From: Kribbella pratensis
Lineage (GTDB): Bacteria; Actinomycetota; Actinomycetes; Propionibacteriales; Kribbellaceae
DNA length: 64,000 nucleotides
Direction: 5' to 3'
NCBI RefSeq assembly: GCF_004366075.1
Contig: NZ_SODU01000003.1
Span: 310,001-374,000, forward strand
Made by a program: the position numbers and the translations under genes. Under the pieces are notes generated by a model. The model was not told where the DNA came from. It was given only the letters and a program-made list of their open reading frames with translations, and ran no database searches. Below are positions 41,803 to 49,327 of this stretch, one piece after another (position 1 is the first letter of the stretch; each line of letters opens with the position of its first letter).

Positions 41803-42554
41803 AGTGCGCCGGCCAACGCCCGGTAGGCCTTCGCACCGGGCGAGGCCGGCGCCGTGCTGAGTACCGTCTCTCCGATCGCTGGCGCCTCCGCGAATCGGAT
41901 CGACTTCGGGATCGCCGGCTGCAGAACGTCCAGCGAGTACGTGTCCGCGATCGTCTCCAGGACGGTGCGGGCATGCGTCGTGCGTCCGTCGTACAGGGTC
42001 GGGAGTACGCCGAGCACTCGCAGGCTGGGGTTGGTCAGCCGCTGTACGTCGTGCACTGTGTCGAGTAGTTGCCCTACGCCACGATGCGCCAATGTCTCGC
42101 ACTGCAAGGGAATCAGTACGTCGGACGCCGCCGACAGCGCGTTCACGGTGAGCAGGCCGAGCGTCGGCGGGCAGTCCACGATGATCCAGTCGTACGACGA
42201 ACGCAGCGTGCGCATTGCGGTCCGCAGTACCTGCTCCGGACTGCTCTCCCGGGCCAGCTGTACGTCGGCGGTCGCCAGCGCGATCGTCGCGGGCAGCAGG
42301 TCCGGGGCGTCGCCCAGCTCGATCAGCACGTCGCGGGCGCGCACACCGCCGAGGAGGACGTGGTGGATCGACTTGTCCAGGTCCTCGGGGTCGATGCCGA
42401 CCGAGAACGTCAGGCAGGCCTGCGGATCCAGGTCGACCAGCAGCACCCGTTGGCCGAGCTCGACCAGGGCTGCGCCGAGGGTGGCGACGGTGGTCGTCTT
42501 GGCGACGCCGCCCTTCTGATTGGCGACCGCGAGAGTGCGAGGCACCCGGCCCAT
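41793..42554 (-). CDS. ParA/Soj family ATPase
   Basis: A 253-residue ParA-type P-loop ATPase. The deviant Walker A KGGVAKTT spans residues 14-21, with LLVDLDPQA as the A' motif and WIIVDCPPTLGLLTVNAL as Walker B region. ATG 42552-42554 leaves the Walker motif at the usual distance from the N-terminus. No ParB partner or parS site is next to it, so it is an orphan, comparable to Rv3213c. Such proteins position chromosomes, plasmids or protein clusters. Which cargo is served here is unknown. Confidence 0.88.
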   Translation of the reverse strand: MGRVPRTLAVANQKGGVAKTTTVATLGAALVELGQRVLLVDLDPQACLTFSVGIDPEDLDKSIHHVLLGGVRARDVLIELGDAPDLLPATIALATADVQLARESSPEQVLRTAMRTLRSSYDWIIVDCPPTLGLLTVNALSAASDVLIPLQCETLAHRGVGQLLDTVHDVQRLTNPSLRVLGVLPTLYDGRTTHARTVLETIADTYSLDVLQPAIPKSIRFAEAPAIGETVLSTAPASPGAKAYRALAGALLH

Positions 42555-42697
42555 TGTGCCGTACTGCGGAACACCGACCACACCGCGTACCGAACGACGG
42601 GTAGAGGTCCGCCGCGCCAACGTCTTACTCGCCTGACACACCCGGGCGGTATCTGCCCGCGGGGCGACCACTACCCGTTCGTCGGTACGCTCTACTT

Positions 42698-43573
42698 GTG
42701 AGTACGCCACGTACGTTGACGCTGCCCGACGGGGTGCGCCCCGAGACACTCGAGACCGACCGTGGTGCGTTCGCCACGCTGACCGCCGTACCGGAGCTCG
42801 GTACGCCGCTCGGCACGGTCCTGCTCGTGCCTGGGTGGACGGGGAGCAAGGAGGACTTCACTCCTCTGGTCGACCACCTGTGCCGGTACGGGTGGCGCGC
42901 GGTGGCTGTCGACCAACGTGGTCAGTACGAGACCACAGGTCCGTCCGACAGGTCGGCGTACTCGCTGGCGGAGCTGGGCGCGGACGTGGTGGCGATGAGC
43001 AAGGCGCTGGGCGGGTACAGCCAGCTGGTCGGGCACTCGTTCGGCGGGCTCGTAGCGCGTGAGGCGGTGCTGACGGACCCGTCGGTGTTCTCCACGATCA
43101 GCCTGCTCTGCTCGGGACCTGCCGCGTTCACCGACGAGGCAACGCTGCAGAGCCTGCAGATGCTCGCGTTCGGGCTGGAGAACCTGCCGATCGAGCAGGT
43201 GTACGACATGAAGCTCGACCACGACAGCAAGGGCCGTGCGTACGTCGCTCCACCTGAGGACGTCGCAGCGTTCCTGCGGAAGCGGTTCACCGGCAACGTG
43301 CCGACCAGCCTGGCCGAGATCACTCGCCGGCTGACGGACGCGGAGGACAAGACCGACCAGCTCGCGAAGTCCGGCGTACGCACACAGGTGCTGTACGGCG
43401 AGACCGACGACGGCTGGCCGATCCCGGTACAGCAGGCGATGGCCGCAGCGCTGGGGGTGGAGGCGGAGGTCATTCCCGACGCCGGCCACTCACCAGCCAT
43501 CGACCAGCCCGCAGCAACCGCCCGCCTCCTCGTGGACTTCTTCCACAACTACCCGAGCCTGACGACTACCTGA
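42698..43573 (+). CDS. Alpha/beta hydrolase
   Basis: A 291-residue serine hydrolase with VPGWTGSKED at the oxyanion loop (44-53), GHSFGG (112-117, Ser114) as the nucleophile elbow, LYGETDDGWP carrying the acid and IPDAGHSPAIDQP the histidine. It is cytoplasmic, with no signal. GTG 42698 is the annotated start. The 3' end overlaps the convergent sigma-partner gene by eight bases. Substrate unknown. The DQRGQYETTG segment resembles epoxide-hydrolase/lactonase-type members. Confidence 0.86.
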   Translation: MSTPRTLTLPDGVRPETLETDRGAFATLTAVPELGTPLGTVLLVPGWTGSKEDFTPLVDHLCRYGWRAVAVDQRGQYETTGPSDRSAYSLAELGADVVAMSKALGGYSQLVGHSFGGLVAREAVLTDPSVFSTISLLCSGPAAFTDEATLQSLQMLAFGLENLPIEQVYDMKLDHDSKGRAYVAPPEDVAAFLRKRFTGNVPTSLAEITRRLTDAEDKTDQLAKSGVRTQVLYGETDDGWPIPVQQAMAAALGVEAEVIPDAGHSPAIDQPAATARLLVDFFHNYPSLTTT

Positions 43574-44645
43574 CCGGTCGGACCTGCGGCCAGAACCGAA
43601 TCAGGTCGAGGCCGAGCGGGGTGAACGCAGCCTTCACCTCCGGGGTGTATGCCACGAGCGACACGGATGCGCCGCCGCCGTAGATCCCGGATCCGCCGGC
43701 GCCGTAGATGCCGAGCGTCTTGTCCTTACTCATCAGGTCACCGATCGCATTGCTGATGCGCTCGTTGTCGGACCGGCTGAGCAGGACGGGGACGACGCAG
43801 TAGTTCCCCTGGTACACCTTCTCGAAGGCCTCCCGGAACGCGGTCGCGTCACCGTGCGCGATACCGATCAGGATCACCACGGGCGCGCCGCGGCTGGTGC
43901 CGTTCGGGTACCGGAAGATCGGGCCGTCGATCTGGGCCGCGTGCGCGGCGAGGAACTTGGTCACCGCGGTCGAGGAGATGTTGCTCGGCTTCGACGTCCA
44001 GCCGCCGGGCGGAACCGGGCACTGCAGTTCGTTCTGCGCTGGGTAGGACACCGGTTGCTCGGCCGACTGCTCTTCGACGTCGATCGCGCCGCCACGCCAG
44101 ATGCCGGTGACCGCCGCGGTGCCAACGCGGACGCCCTTGACCGTTGTGATCCCGGGGACCTTGTCCAGGTCCAGGCCGTTGAGCTTGACCGCGAAATCGT
44201 CGGGGCAGCTCGGGGCCGGCTCCTTACCGGGCGGGTAGCCGATGGCTGGGACGGCCAACGGCGGGCAGAAGACGGCCGTCTTGCCCGGGACGGCGACGAT
44301 CTTGCCGTTCACCTGCACTTTGTCGCCGGGCTTCACCAGGAGATTGTCGTTGCCTTGGGCAAACGACTCCGGAGTCCCGGCGTTCGGCGTACTGCCGGCG
44401 GGGGCACTGGCGACGGGACTGGCCGGGGCTTCTGCCGTCGGGGTCTTCGGGTTCGGGAGTACGGCGAGGACGCCGGCCGCGACCACCGCCACACTGGCCG
44501 CGGCGAGGGCGGGCACCCAGCGACGGTGCTTGCGGCCGCCGCTCAGCATGTACTCGAGATCAGGCTCCGGCGGCGCCTCCTGATCAGCCCGCCAGCGAGC
44601 CCCAGCGCGGGTCAACAGGTCGTCGACTTCATCGGTCTGCTTCAT
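43566..44645 (-). CDS. Membrane-anchored partner protein of an ECF sigma factor
   Basis: A 359-residue protein: a charged cytoplasmic N-terminus (MKQTDEVDDLLTRAGARWRA), one transmembrane helix at about 42-62 (WVPALAAASVAVVAAGVLAV), a Pro/Ala/Ser linker and a large extracellular domain with four cysteines. Its ATG overlaps the sigma-factor stop as ATGA after GGAGGTGACCGA. That is the usual arrangement for an anti-sigma factor, but the zinc-binding H-x3-C-x2-C motif is absent. It may be an atypical anti-sigma factor or a co-expressed sensor. The extracellular part matches nothing I recognise. Confidence 0.7.
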   Translation of the reverse strand: MKQTDEVDDLLTRAGARWRADQEAPPEPDLEYMLSGGRKHRRWVPALAAASVAVVAAGVLAVLPNPKTPTAEAPASPVASAPAGSTPNAGTPESFAQGNDNLLVKPGDKVQVNGKIVAVPGKTAVFCPPLAVPAIGYPPGKEPAPSCPDDFAVKLNGLDLDKVPGITTVKGVRVGTAAVTGIWRGGAIDVEEQSAEQPVSYPAQNELQCPVPPGGWTSKPSNISSTAVTKFLAAHAAQIDGPIFRYPNGTSRGAPVVILIGIAHGDATAFREAFEKVYQGNYCVVPVLLSRSDNERISNAIGDLMSKDKTLGIYGAGGSGIYGGGASVSLVAYTPEVKAAFTPLGLDLIRFWPQVRPVR

Positions 44646-45175
44646 TCGGTCACCTCCAGGAGGGTGCGGAGCCGGTTGCGTGCGTCGGAGAGGGTGGATT
44701 TCACGGTGCCTTCGGAGCAGCCCATGACGGCCGCGGTGTCGGCGATCGACAGGTCGGCGAAGTAGTAGCAGTCGACCGCGAGCCGCTGCCGTGCCGACAG
44801 CGACATGATCGCGTGGTCGACATCCATCCGGGCGTCGAGATCCGGTCGCGACACCGCCGCGCCCGTGACCTCGTCGATCAGCGACAAGGACGCGCCGCCC
44901 GGGCGCATCCGGCGTACCGCTTTCCGGGCCTGATCCGCCGTGATCGCGAGCAGCCACGCAGACGGCGTACCGCGGCTCGCGTCGTACTGCGACCGCTTGG
45001 CCCACGCCCGCGCGAGCGCCTCCTGCACGATGTCGTCCCGATCCGCCCCAACCGCAAGCCGCCCCGCCAACCGCGCCATCGCCACCAGATGCGGCCGCAC
45101 CCACGCGACGAACCCAGGCCCGTCCCCCGGCGGCCCCTGCACCCCCACCACCGGCTCACCCGTCATCGTCGGCAT
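44642..45175 (-). CDS. ECF (SigE-type) RNA polymerase sigma factor
   Basis: A 177-residue sigma-70 factor with only regions 2 and 4. Region 2 is ADRDDIVQEALARAWAKRSQ with SAWLLAITADQARKAVRRM. Region 4 is LSARQRLAVDCYYFADLSIA, then DTAAVMGCSEGTVKSTLSDA, the -35-reading helix-turn-helix. ATG 45173-45175 follows GAGAAGG; a second ATG lies three codons on. It is coupled to the membrane protein downstream. No autoregulatory ECF promoter was identified in the 190-base gap to the divergent RelA/SpoT-fold gene. Confidence 0.9.
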   Translation of the reverse strand: MPTMTGEPVVGVQGPPGDGPGFVAWVRPHLVAMARLAGRLAVGADRDDIVQEALARAWAKRSQYDASRGTPSAWLLAITADQARKAVRRMRPGGASLSLIDEVTGAAVSRPDLDARMDVDHAIMSLSARQRLAVDCYYFADLSIADTAAVMGCSEGTVKSTLSDARNRLRTLLEVTE

Positions 45176-45365
45176 ACCTTCTCTACCCCCGATCAGCCCA
45201 CCCGGTTGGGTCCTACCCGCATTTCAACGACCCCACCACCCCAAGGTCACCACCCCCACCCATTCCGTAACCCACCCGAGTTATCCACAGATCCCAAATC
45301 CCACCCCACAACCCCTTCCGAACTCCCTACGGTCAAAGAACAACCCAACCGACCAAGGGGACCAG

Positions 45366-46181
45366 ATGCCAGGCGCCCCAGCCCTACCACCCACCCCAAA
45401 ATCCCTCCACGAAGCCCTGAACAACACCCGCCCCCTCGACTGGGGCAACGTCCCACCTTCCGCAGCCGAGATCAGCCGCCGCTACGGTCCCGAAGCAACC
45501 GACCGGAGCCTGCGCCTTCTCGAACAGGCAGCGGCTGTGGAACCCACCGTGACCGCTCAGTTCCTCGACTCACTTCCGTCAGGCACCATGCCGTACCAGC
45601 TGGACCGCCGAGTCAAGTCACCAGAGTCCCTCGCCCGCAAGCTTGCCGACTGGATGGACGCCGACCAGCACCTCCCGATCGACGACGTACTGCGCTACAC
45701 GGCGCTGACCGAGAATCCTGACGAACTGGTCGCGGCAGCTCGGCAAACCGTCGACGAGCTGAACAGTCACGACTGGCACGTCAGGGCAGCGATGCACTCG
45801 TACACCGAAGGTTCGAGGTACAAGGGCATCCATGCGGGCATGACGATCTCAGGCTGTCCGCGTGTCGAGGTCCAGTTCCATTCGGTCGCGTCCGCGAAGG
45901 TCAAGGAGATGACAACGCCCTGGTGCGAGATCGACCGCAGTGCGACCGCCACGTTGGAGGAGCGTACGGAGGCCAGGCGGCGGTCCGTCGAGGCCTCGAG
46001 GACGTTGGCGCCTCCACAGGGGATCGACGGGTTGACGAAACTGGGCGGAACACGCGTTCAGGTGAACAACTACAGTGACTCCAGGCTGCGCCCTGTGGAC
46101 AACGGGCGTGGGACACCACGAGGCGAGCGGCAGACGCCACGCACCACCGCGTTCGACAAGACTGATGGGATTGCGCGATGA
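45366..46181 (+). CDS. RelA/SpoT-fold (alarmone synthetase-like) protein, candidate toxin
   Basis: A 271-residue protein with the core of a RelA/SpoT nucleotide pyrophosphokinase. RRVKSPESLARKL (81-93) is the ATP-binding basic segment, DDVLRYT (106-112) holds the catalytic-type Asp and Arg, YKGIHAGM (152-159) is the G-loop-like motif and VEVQFHS (167-173) the Glu-x-Gln strand. A charged helix ending in PPQGI (216-220) completes the pattern seen in toxin-type RSH proteins; the last 50 residues look disordered. There is no hydrolase, TGS or ACT domain and no secretion signal. ATG 45366 follows AAGGGG. Its stop overlaps the next gene as ATGA. Assignment as a toxin is inference from fold and context. 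Confidence 0.7.
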   Translation: MPGAPALPPTPKSLHEALNNTRPLDWGNVPPSAAEISRRYGPEATDRSLRLLEQAAAVEPTVTAQFLDSLPSGTMPYQLDRRVKSPESLARKLADWMDADQHLPIDDVLRYTALTENPDELVAAARQTVDELNSHDWHVRAAMHSYTEGSRYKGIHAGMTISGCPRVEVQFHSVASAKVKEMTTPWCEIDRSATATLEERTEARRRSVEASRTLAPPQGIDGLTKLGGTRVQVNNYSDSRLRPVDNGRGTPRGERQTPRTTAFDKTDGIAR

Positions 46182-46489
46182 GGCTCTACTTGGTCAAGGA
46201 AGAGGAGCGCTTGGTGTGGGTTGCTGCCCTGGCGCATGAGGTGATGTATTCGTATGTCGCGAACACCGGGAAGTTCCACAACAACAATGCCTTGCGCAAC
46301 GACTTCTACATGGTTCGCAACCTCGACTATGAGCCGATCGGGCCAGCGGAGGCTCGGCGGCTGATCGATCAGGGGGTCGGCATGCTCGACGAGACTCGTT
46401 CCGCGACGTCACTCGCCAAGTGGCGCGCAGACCCGAATCCACTCGCCCTCCCCGACGTGCTCGCCATGGCCGCCGGCTCCAACGAGTAG
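46178..46489 (+). CDS. Small paralogous protein A, candidate immunity protein
   Basis: A 103-residue protein, MRLYLVKEEERLVWVAALAH onward. It shares with the next genes the order R-L-x-L-V, W-V-A-A-L, YVANTGKFH, then AEARRLIDQGVG and a W-R-x-D-P turn. Its ATG overlaps the stop of the RelA/SpoT-fold gene (ATGA), so the two are translationally coupled. It ends VLAMAAGSNE. No known domain is recognised; the size, predicted alpha/beta content and tandem paralogy resemble immunity proteins. Of the copies it is the most divergent in the middle. Confidence 0.72.
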   Translation: MRLYLVKEEERLVWVAALAHEVMYSYVANTGKFHNNNALRNDFYMVRNLDYEPIGPAEARRLIDQGVGMLDETRSATSLAKWRADPNPLALPDVLAMAAGSNE

Positions 46490-46498
46490 GCGGCCGGC

Positions 46499-46813
46499 GT
46501 GACGCGGCTGTTTCTCGTGAGTCAGGGTGAGCGGCGGATCTGGGTGGCGGCGTTGGTGGATGAAGACGTTTGGACGTACGTCGCCAATACCGGGAAGTTC
46601 CATCGCAACGAGGGTGTGCGGGACGACTACTTCGTGAACGGCGAAGCGCAGTACACCGATATCGGGATCGCGGAGGCCAAGCGGCTGATCGCCGACGGCG
46701 TCGGGCGGGTCGACGCCGACCAGAACCCGGACCCGGTCCGCGACTGGCAACGGGACGAGGACGCGATGCACCCCGAGATCGTCTTCGCCTCGATGGCCGC
46801 CGACCTCGCCTAG
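46499..46813 (+). CDS. Small paralogous protein B, candidate immunity protein
   Basis: A 104-residue protein starting GTG (MTRLFLVSQGERRIWVAALV). It carries EDVWTYVANTGKFHRNEG, IGIAEAKRLIADGVG and the ending FASMAADLA. It is clearly homologous to copy A and very close to copy C at 46945. The gap to copy A is 9 bases; GAGTAGG lies upstream of the start. The conserved NTGKFH and DIGIAEAKRLI blocks are probably the functional core. Confidence 0.72.
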   Translation: MTRLFLVSQGERRIWVAALVDEDVWTYVANTGKFHRNEGVRDDYFVNGEAQYTDIGIAEAKRLIADGVGRVDADQNPDPVRDWQRDEDAMHPEIVFASMAADLA

Positions 46814-46835
46814 CCAGCAGGACGGCGTACGTCTG

Positions 46836-46934
46836 ATGAGGCTCTATCTGGTAACGGCAGAGGAGCGCTGGTTCACCTACGAGCCGATCGGGCCGGCAGA
46901 CGTGTTGTCGATGGGCGCCGGCTCCAACGAGTAG
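46836..46934 (+). pseudogene. Internally deleted remnant of an A-type paralogue
   Basis: A 32-codon frame reading MRLYLVTAEERW, then FTYEPIGPADVL, then SMGAGSNE. These are three blocks of copy A (N-terminus, the DYEPIGPAEA middle and the VLAMAAGSNE end) joined after loss of two internal segments. The reading frame survived. The stop lies 10 bases before the ATG of copy C, as copy A precedes copy B by 9. It could still make a peptide, but the fold must be lost. Confidence 0.75.
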
Positions 46935-46944
46935 GAGGTTCGCG

Positions 46945-47259
46945 ATGACACGGTTGTTCTTGGTCAAGGATGGGGAGACGGAGCTGTGGGTGGCGGCGTT
47001 GGTGGATGAGGATGTGTGGACGTACGTCGGGAACACCGGGAAGTTCCACTACAACGAGGGAGCCCGGCATGACTACTACTTCCTCAACGGGTTGCAGTAC
47101 GTCGACATCGGTATCGCGGAGGCAAAGCGCCTGATCCAGGCCGGCGTCGGGACGGTCGACGAGGACGAGCTACCGGACTCCGTCCACCGCTGGCGTGAGG
47201 ATCCCAAGGGCATGGACCCCGACGTCGTCTTCGCCTCGATGGCCGCCGACCTCGCATAG
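46945..47259 (+). CDS. Small paralogous protein C, candidate immunity protein
   Basis: A 104-residue protein (MTRLFLVKDGETELWVAALV) nearly collinear with copy B. It has EDVWTYVGNTGKFHYNEG, VDIGIAEAKRLIQAGVG and the same FASMAADLA ending. ATG 46945 follows TAGGAGGTTCGCG, the best ribosome binding site in the array. Differences from B cluster after NTGKFH and in the Asp/Glu-rich stretch DEDELPDSVHRW, as expected if each copy is tuned to a different toxin variant. It is followed 12 bases later by a structured repeat element. Confidence 0.75.
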   Translation: MTRLFLVKDGETELWVAALVDEDVWTYVGNTGKFHYNEGARHDYYFLNGLQYVDIGIAEAKRLIQAGVGTVDEDELPDSVHRWREDPKGMDPDVVFASMAADLA

Positions 47260-47270
47260 CAGAGGCGTCG

Positions 47271-47318
47271 GGTTGGGGAGATTTCCTGCCCGATTCGGGT
47301 AGACAAACCTCCCCAAGT
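47271..47318. repeat. Structured element, copy 2 (related copy at 18335)
   Basis: GGTTGGGGAG ... TGCCC ... GGG ... CAAACCTCCCC folds as an outer stem (GGGGAGATTT with AAACCTCCCC) and an inner CCC/GGG stem. It aligns without gaps to the minus-strand reading of 18335-18382. It begins 12 bases after the last gene of the small-protein array, so it may serve as that transcript's terminator. Confidence 0.55.
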
Positions 47319-47559
47319 GGTCGACTCCGAGCCGTCTGGCGGACAGCCTGCCGAGCCCGCTCGGTCTGATCGGCAGTTTGATGCCGGGCAGGAGCTGTCG
47401 ATGGAGAGAGGACGGGAGTTGTGGCGGATGTGCGGGATCCGGCAGCGAGCCGACCGCCGCCACGACCACCGAACGAGCAACCCCCGCAAGAACCCGTCCG
47501 GGCGGCCTAGTCCGCTGACCAAGCGGGTCGCCCCCGCCTAAACCCAGCGCCGACTCTAG
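47319..47559. other. Intergenic stretch without a supported gene
   Basis: A 74-codon frame could be read here (47317-47541), but it has no ribosome binding site, has a Pro/Arg/Asp-heavy composition and matches nothing known to me. The convergent ABC ATPase gene ends at 47560. Confidence 0.5.
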
Positions 47560-48507
47560 TTAGGCGGAGTTGTAGAGCTGGGTTATGACGGATTCGATGG
47601 TGGGTTCGGAGACCGAGAGGTCTACGAGGGGGTAGTTGGCGGCGATCTGGGCCAGCAGAGGTGCCGCGCTGGTGCTGGTTGGGAACGTGAGGTGCTGGCG
47701 GGGACCGTCGACCTTCACGACGGTGGCTCCGGCGACCTCGATCGCTGGCAGGGAGGCGGCCAGGTCCACGACCAGCGTGCGCGGCGCGGACTGGCTGGAC
47801 TTCAACCCGTCCAGGGTTCCGTCGAAGATCTGGTGGCCGTGGTCGATGACCATCACCCGGGTGCAGAGCGCCTCGATGTCGTCGAGGTCGTGGGTGGTGA
47901 GGATGATCGTCGTACGGCGTTCCGCGTTGACCTGGGCCAGGAACTCGCGGAGCCGTGCCTTGCTGATGACGTCCAGCCCGATCGTTGGCTCGTCCAAGTA
48001 AACGATCTCTGGATCGTGCAACAGCGCCGCCGCGATGTCGCCGCGCATCCGCTGCCCCAGCGACAACTGGCGAACGGGAACGTCGAGCAGATCGCGAAGG
48101 TCGAGCAGCTCCACGAAGGTCGCGAGGTTCTCCCGGTGACGTGCGAGCGGTACGTCGTACATCTTCTGCAGCACCGCGAACGAGTCCTTCAAAGGCAGGT
48201 CCCACCACAATGTGGTTCGCTGGCCGAAGACGACGCCGATGCGACGAGCGAGCTTCAGCCGATGCCGCGACGGATCGACCCCTGCCACGCGGATCGAGCC
48301 GCCGGACGGCACCAGGATCCCGGTGAGCATCTTGATCGTGGTGGACTTCCCGGCCCCGTTCGGACCGATGTATCCCATCACCTCCCCCGGTTCGACGCTG
48401 AACGTCATACCGTCCACCGCCCGCACTTCCCGCCGGGTACGGCGTAACCCGGACCGCGACGTGACGGTGAAGGCACGCGAAACGTCCGCCAACTCGATAA
48501 CAGGCAC
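47560..48507 (-). CDS. ABC transporter ATP-binding protein (ABC-2 exporter)
   Basis: A 315-residue ATPase. Walker A is GPNGAGKST (49-57), the Q-loop region GVVFGQRTTLWWDLPLKDSF, the signature LSLGQRMRGD, Walker B IVYLDEPTIGLD and the H-loop TTHDLDD. The FGQRTTLWWDLP segment is typical of the subfamily paired with ABC2_membrane_6 permeases. A C-terminal domain of about 80 residues follows. It is the last gene of a three-gene operon, four bases after the first permease. The exported substrate is unknown. Confidence 0.92.
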   Translation of the reverse strand: MPVIELADVSRAFTVTSRSGLRRTRREVRAVDGMTFSVEPGEVMGYIGPNGAGKSTTIKMLTGILVPSGGSIRVAGVDPSRHRLKLARRIGVVFGQRTTLWWDLPLKDSFAVLQKMYDVPLARHRENLATFVELLDLRDLLDVPVRQLSLGQRMRGDIAAALLHDPEIVYLDEPTIGLDVISKARLREFLAQVNAERRTTIILTTHDLDDIEALCTRVMVIDHGHQIFDGTLDGLKSSQSAPRTLVVDLAASLPAIEVAGATVVKVDGPRQHLTFPTSTSAAPLLAQIAANYPLVDLSVSEPTIESVITQLYNSA

Positions 48508-48511
48508 GACC

Positions 48512-49327
48512 TCAACTCCCTGTACTGCGATAGCGACGAAGGCCGGCCCGCCACGCCAGCGATGCCAGCGCGACCATCACCACCGCGACCAGCGGCGACA
48601 GCAGTCCGATCCAGGACGGCAACCCCAACGGGGCCGGCTTACCCAGCAGGTACAGCACCGGGTAATAGTTGACAAAGGCAAGCGGTACGACGAACGTCAC
48701 GGCCCGCACGATCTCCTTGCCGAAGACCGCCAACGGGTACTGCGTCAACGTCTGACCGCCGTACGTGAACGAATTGGCCAGCTCCGCCGAATCCACCGAC
48801 ACGAACTGGAACGCGGCCCCGAGCACGAAGATCGCCCCGAAGATCACCGTCCCGGCCGCGATCGACACCACCAGCATGATGCCGCGGGCAACTGTCCAGT
48901 CCACGTCGAGCCGGCTGAACGCGAACACCATCACGACCAGCGCCTGCAACGGCCGGCCGATCCGCCGCAGCGCGAACCCGTCGGCCGCGGTCTGCAGGAA
49001 CGCCGGCACCGGCCGGATCAGGTACGCGTCGAACGTCCCGGTCCGGATCCGCTCCCCGACCCGCTCGATCGACCCGGTGAACAGGTCCGCGATCCCGAGC
49101 GTGATCGAGGCCGTTGCATAAAGCAACGCCATCTCCGCCAGTGAGAACCCGCCGAACGACGTGATGTGGCTGAACATCAGCACGATCGCGACGAAGTCCA
49201 TCACCGTCAGCACCATCGAGCTGAACAGCATCAGCACGAACGACGCCGGGTACGCCATCGACGACCGCACCCACATCATGATCAGCATCCAGTACTGCGA
49301 AGGCGCCCGGACGATCCGCTCAACCAC
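48512..49327 (-). CDS. ABC-2 family permease (first of two)
   Basis: A 271-residue membrane protein with about six hydrophobic segments (FVLMLFSSMVLTVMDFVAIV, VVMVFAFSRL, AVVMVALASL and others). The cytoplasmic loop GERIRTGTFDAYLIRPVPAF is characteristic of the ABC2_membrane_6 family. It overlaps the upstream permease gene by eight bases and is followed four bases later by the ATPase. The two permeases would form a heterodimer. Confidence 0.88.
   Translation of the reverse strand: MVERIVRAPSQYWMLIMMWVRSSMAYPASFVLMLFSSMVLTVMDFVAIVLMFSHITSFGGFSLAEMALLYATASITLGIADLFTGSIERVGERIRTGTFDAYLIRPVPAFLQTAADGFALRRIGRPLQALVVMVFAFSRLDVDWTVARGIMLVVSIAAGTVIFGAIFVLGAAFQFVSVDSAELANSFTYGGQTLTQYPLAVFGKEIVRAVTFVVPLAFVNYYPVLYLLGKPAPLGLPSWIGLLSPLVAVVMVALASLAWRAGLRRYRSTGS

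Noticed and set aside
45281..45289. DnaA-box-like 9-mers TTATCCACA at 45281, TTGTCCACA at 57961 and the inverted form at 17090
   Set aside because: Single isolated boxes; one is simply the end of the desD coding sequence. No cluster, AT-rich unwinding region or dnaA/dnaN neighbour, so not an origin.
47317..47541. Possible 74-aa gene after the small-protein array
   Set aside because: No ribosome binding site, overlaps the repeat element, composition unlike real genes; kept only as an intergenic note.
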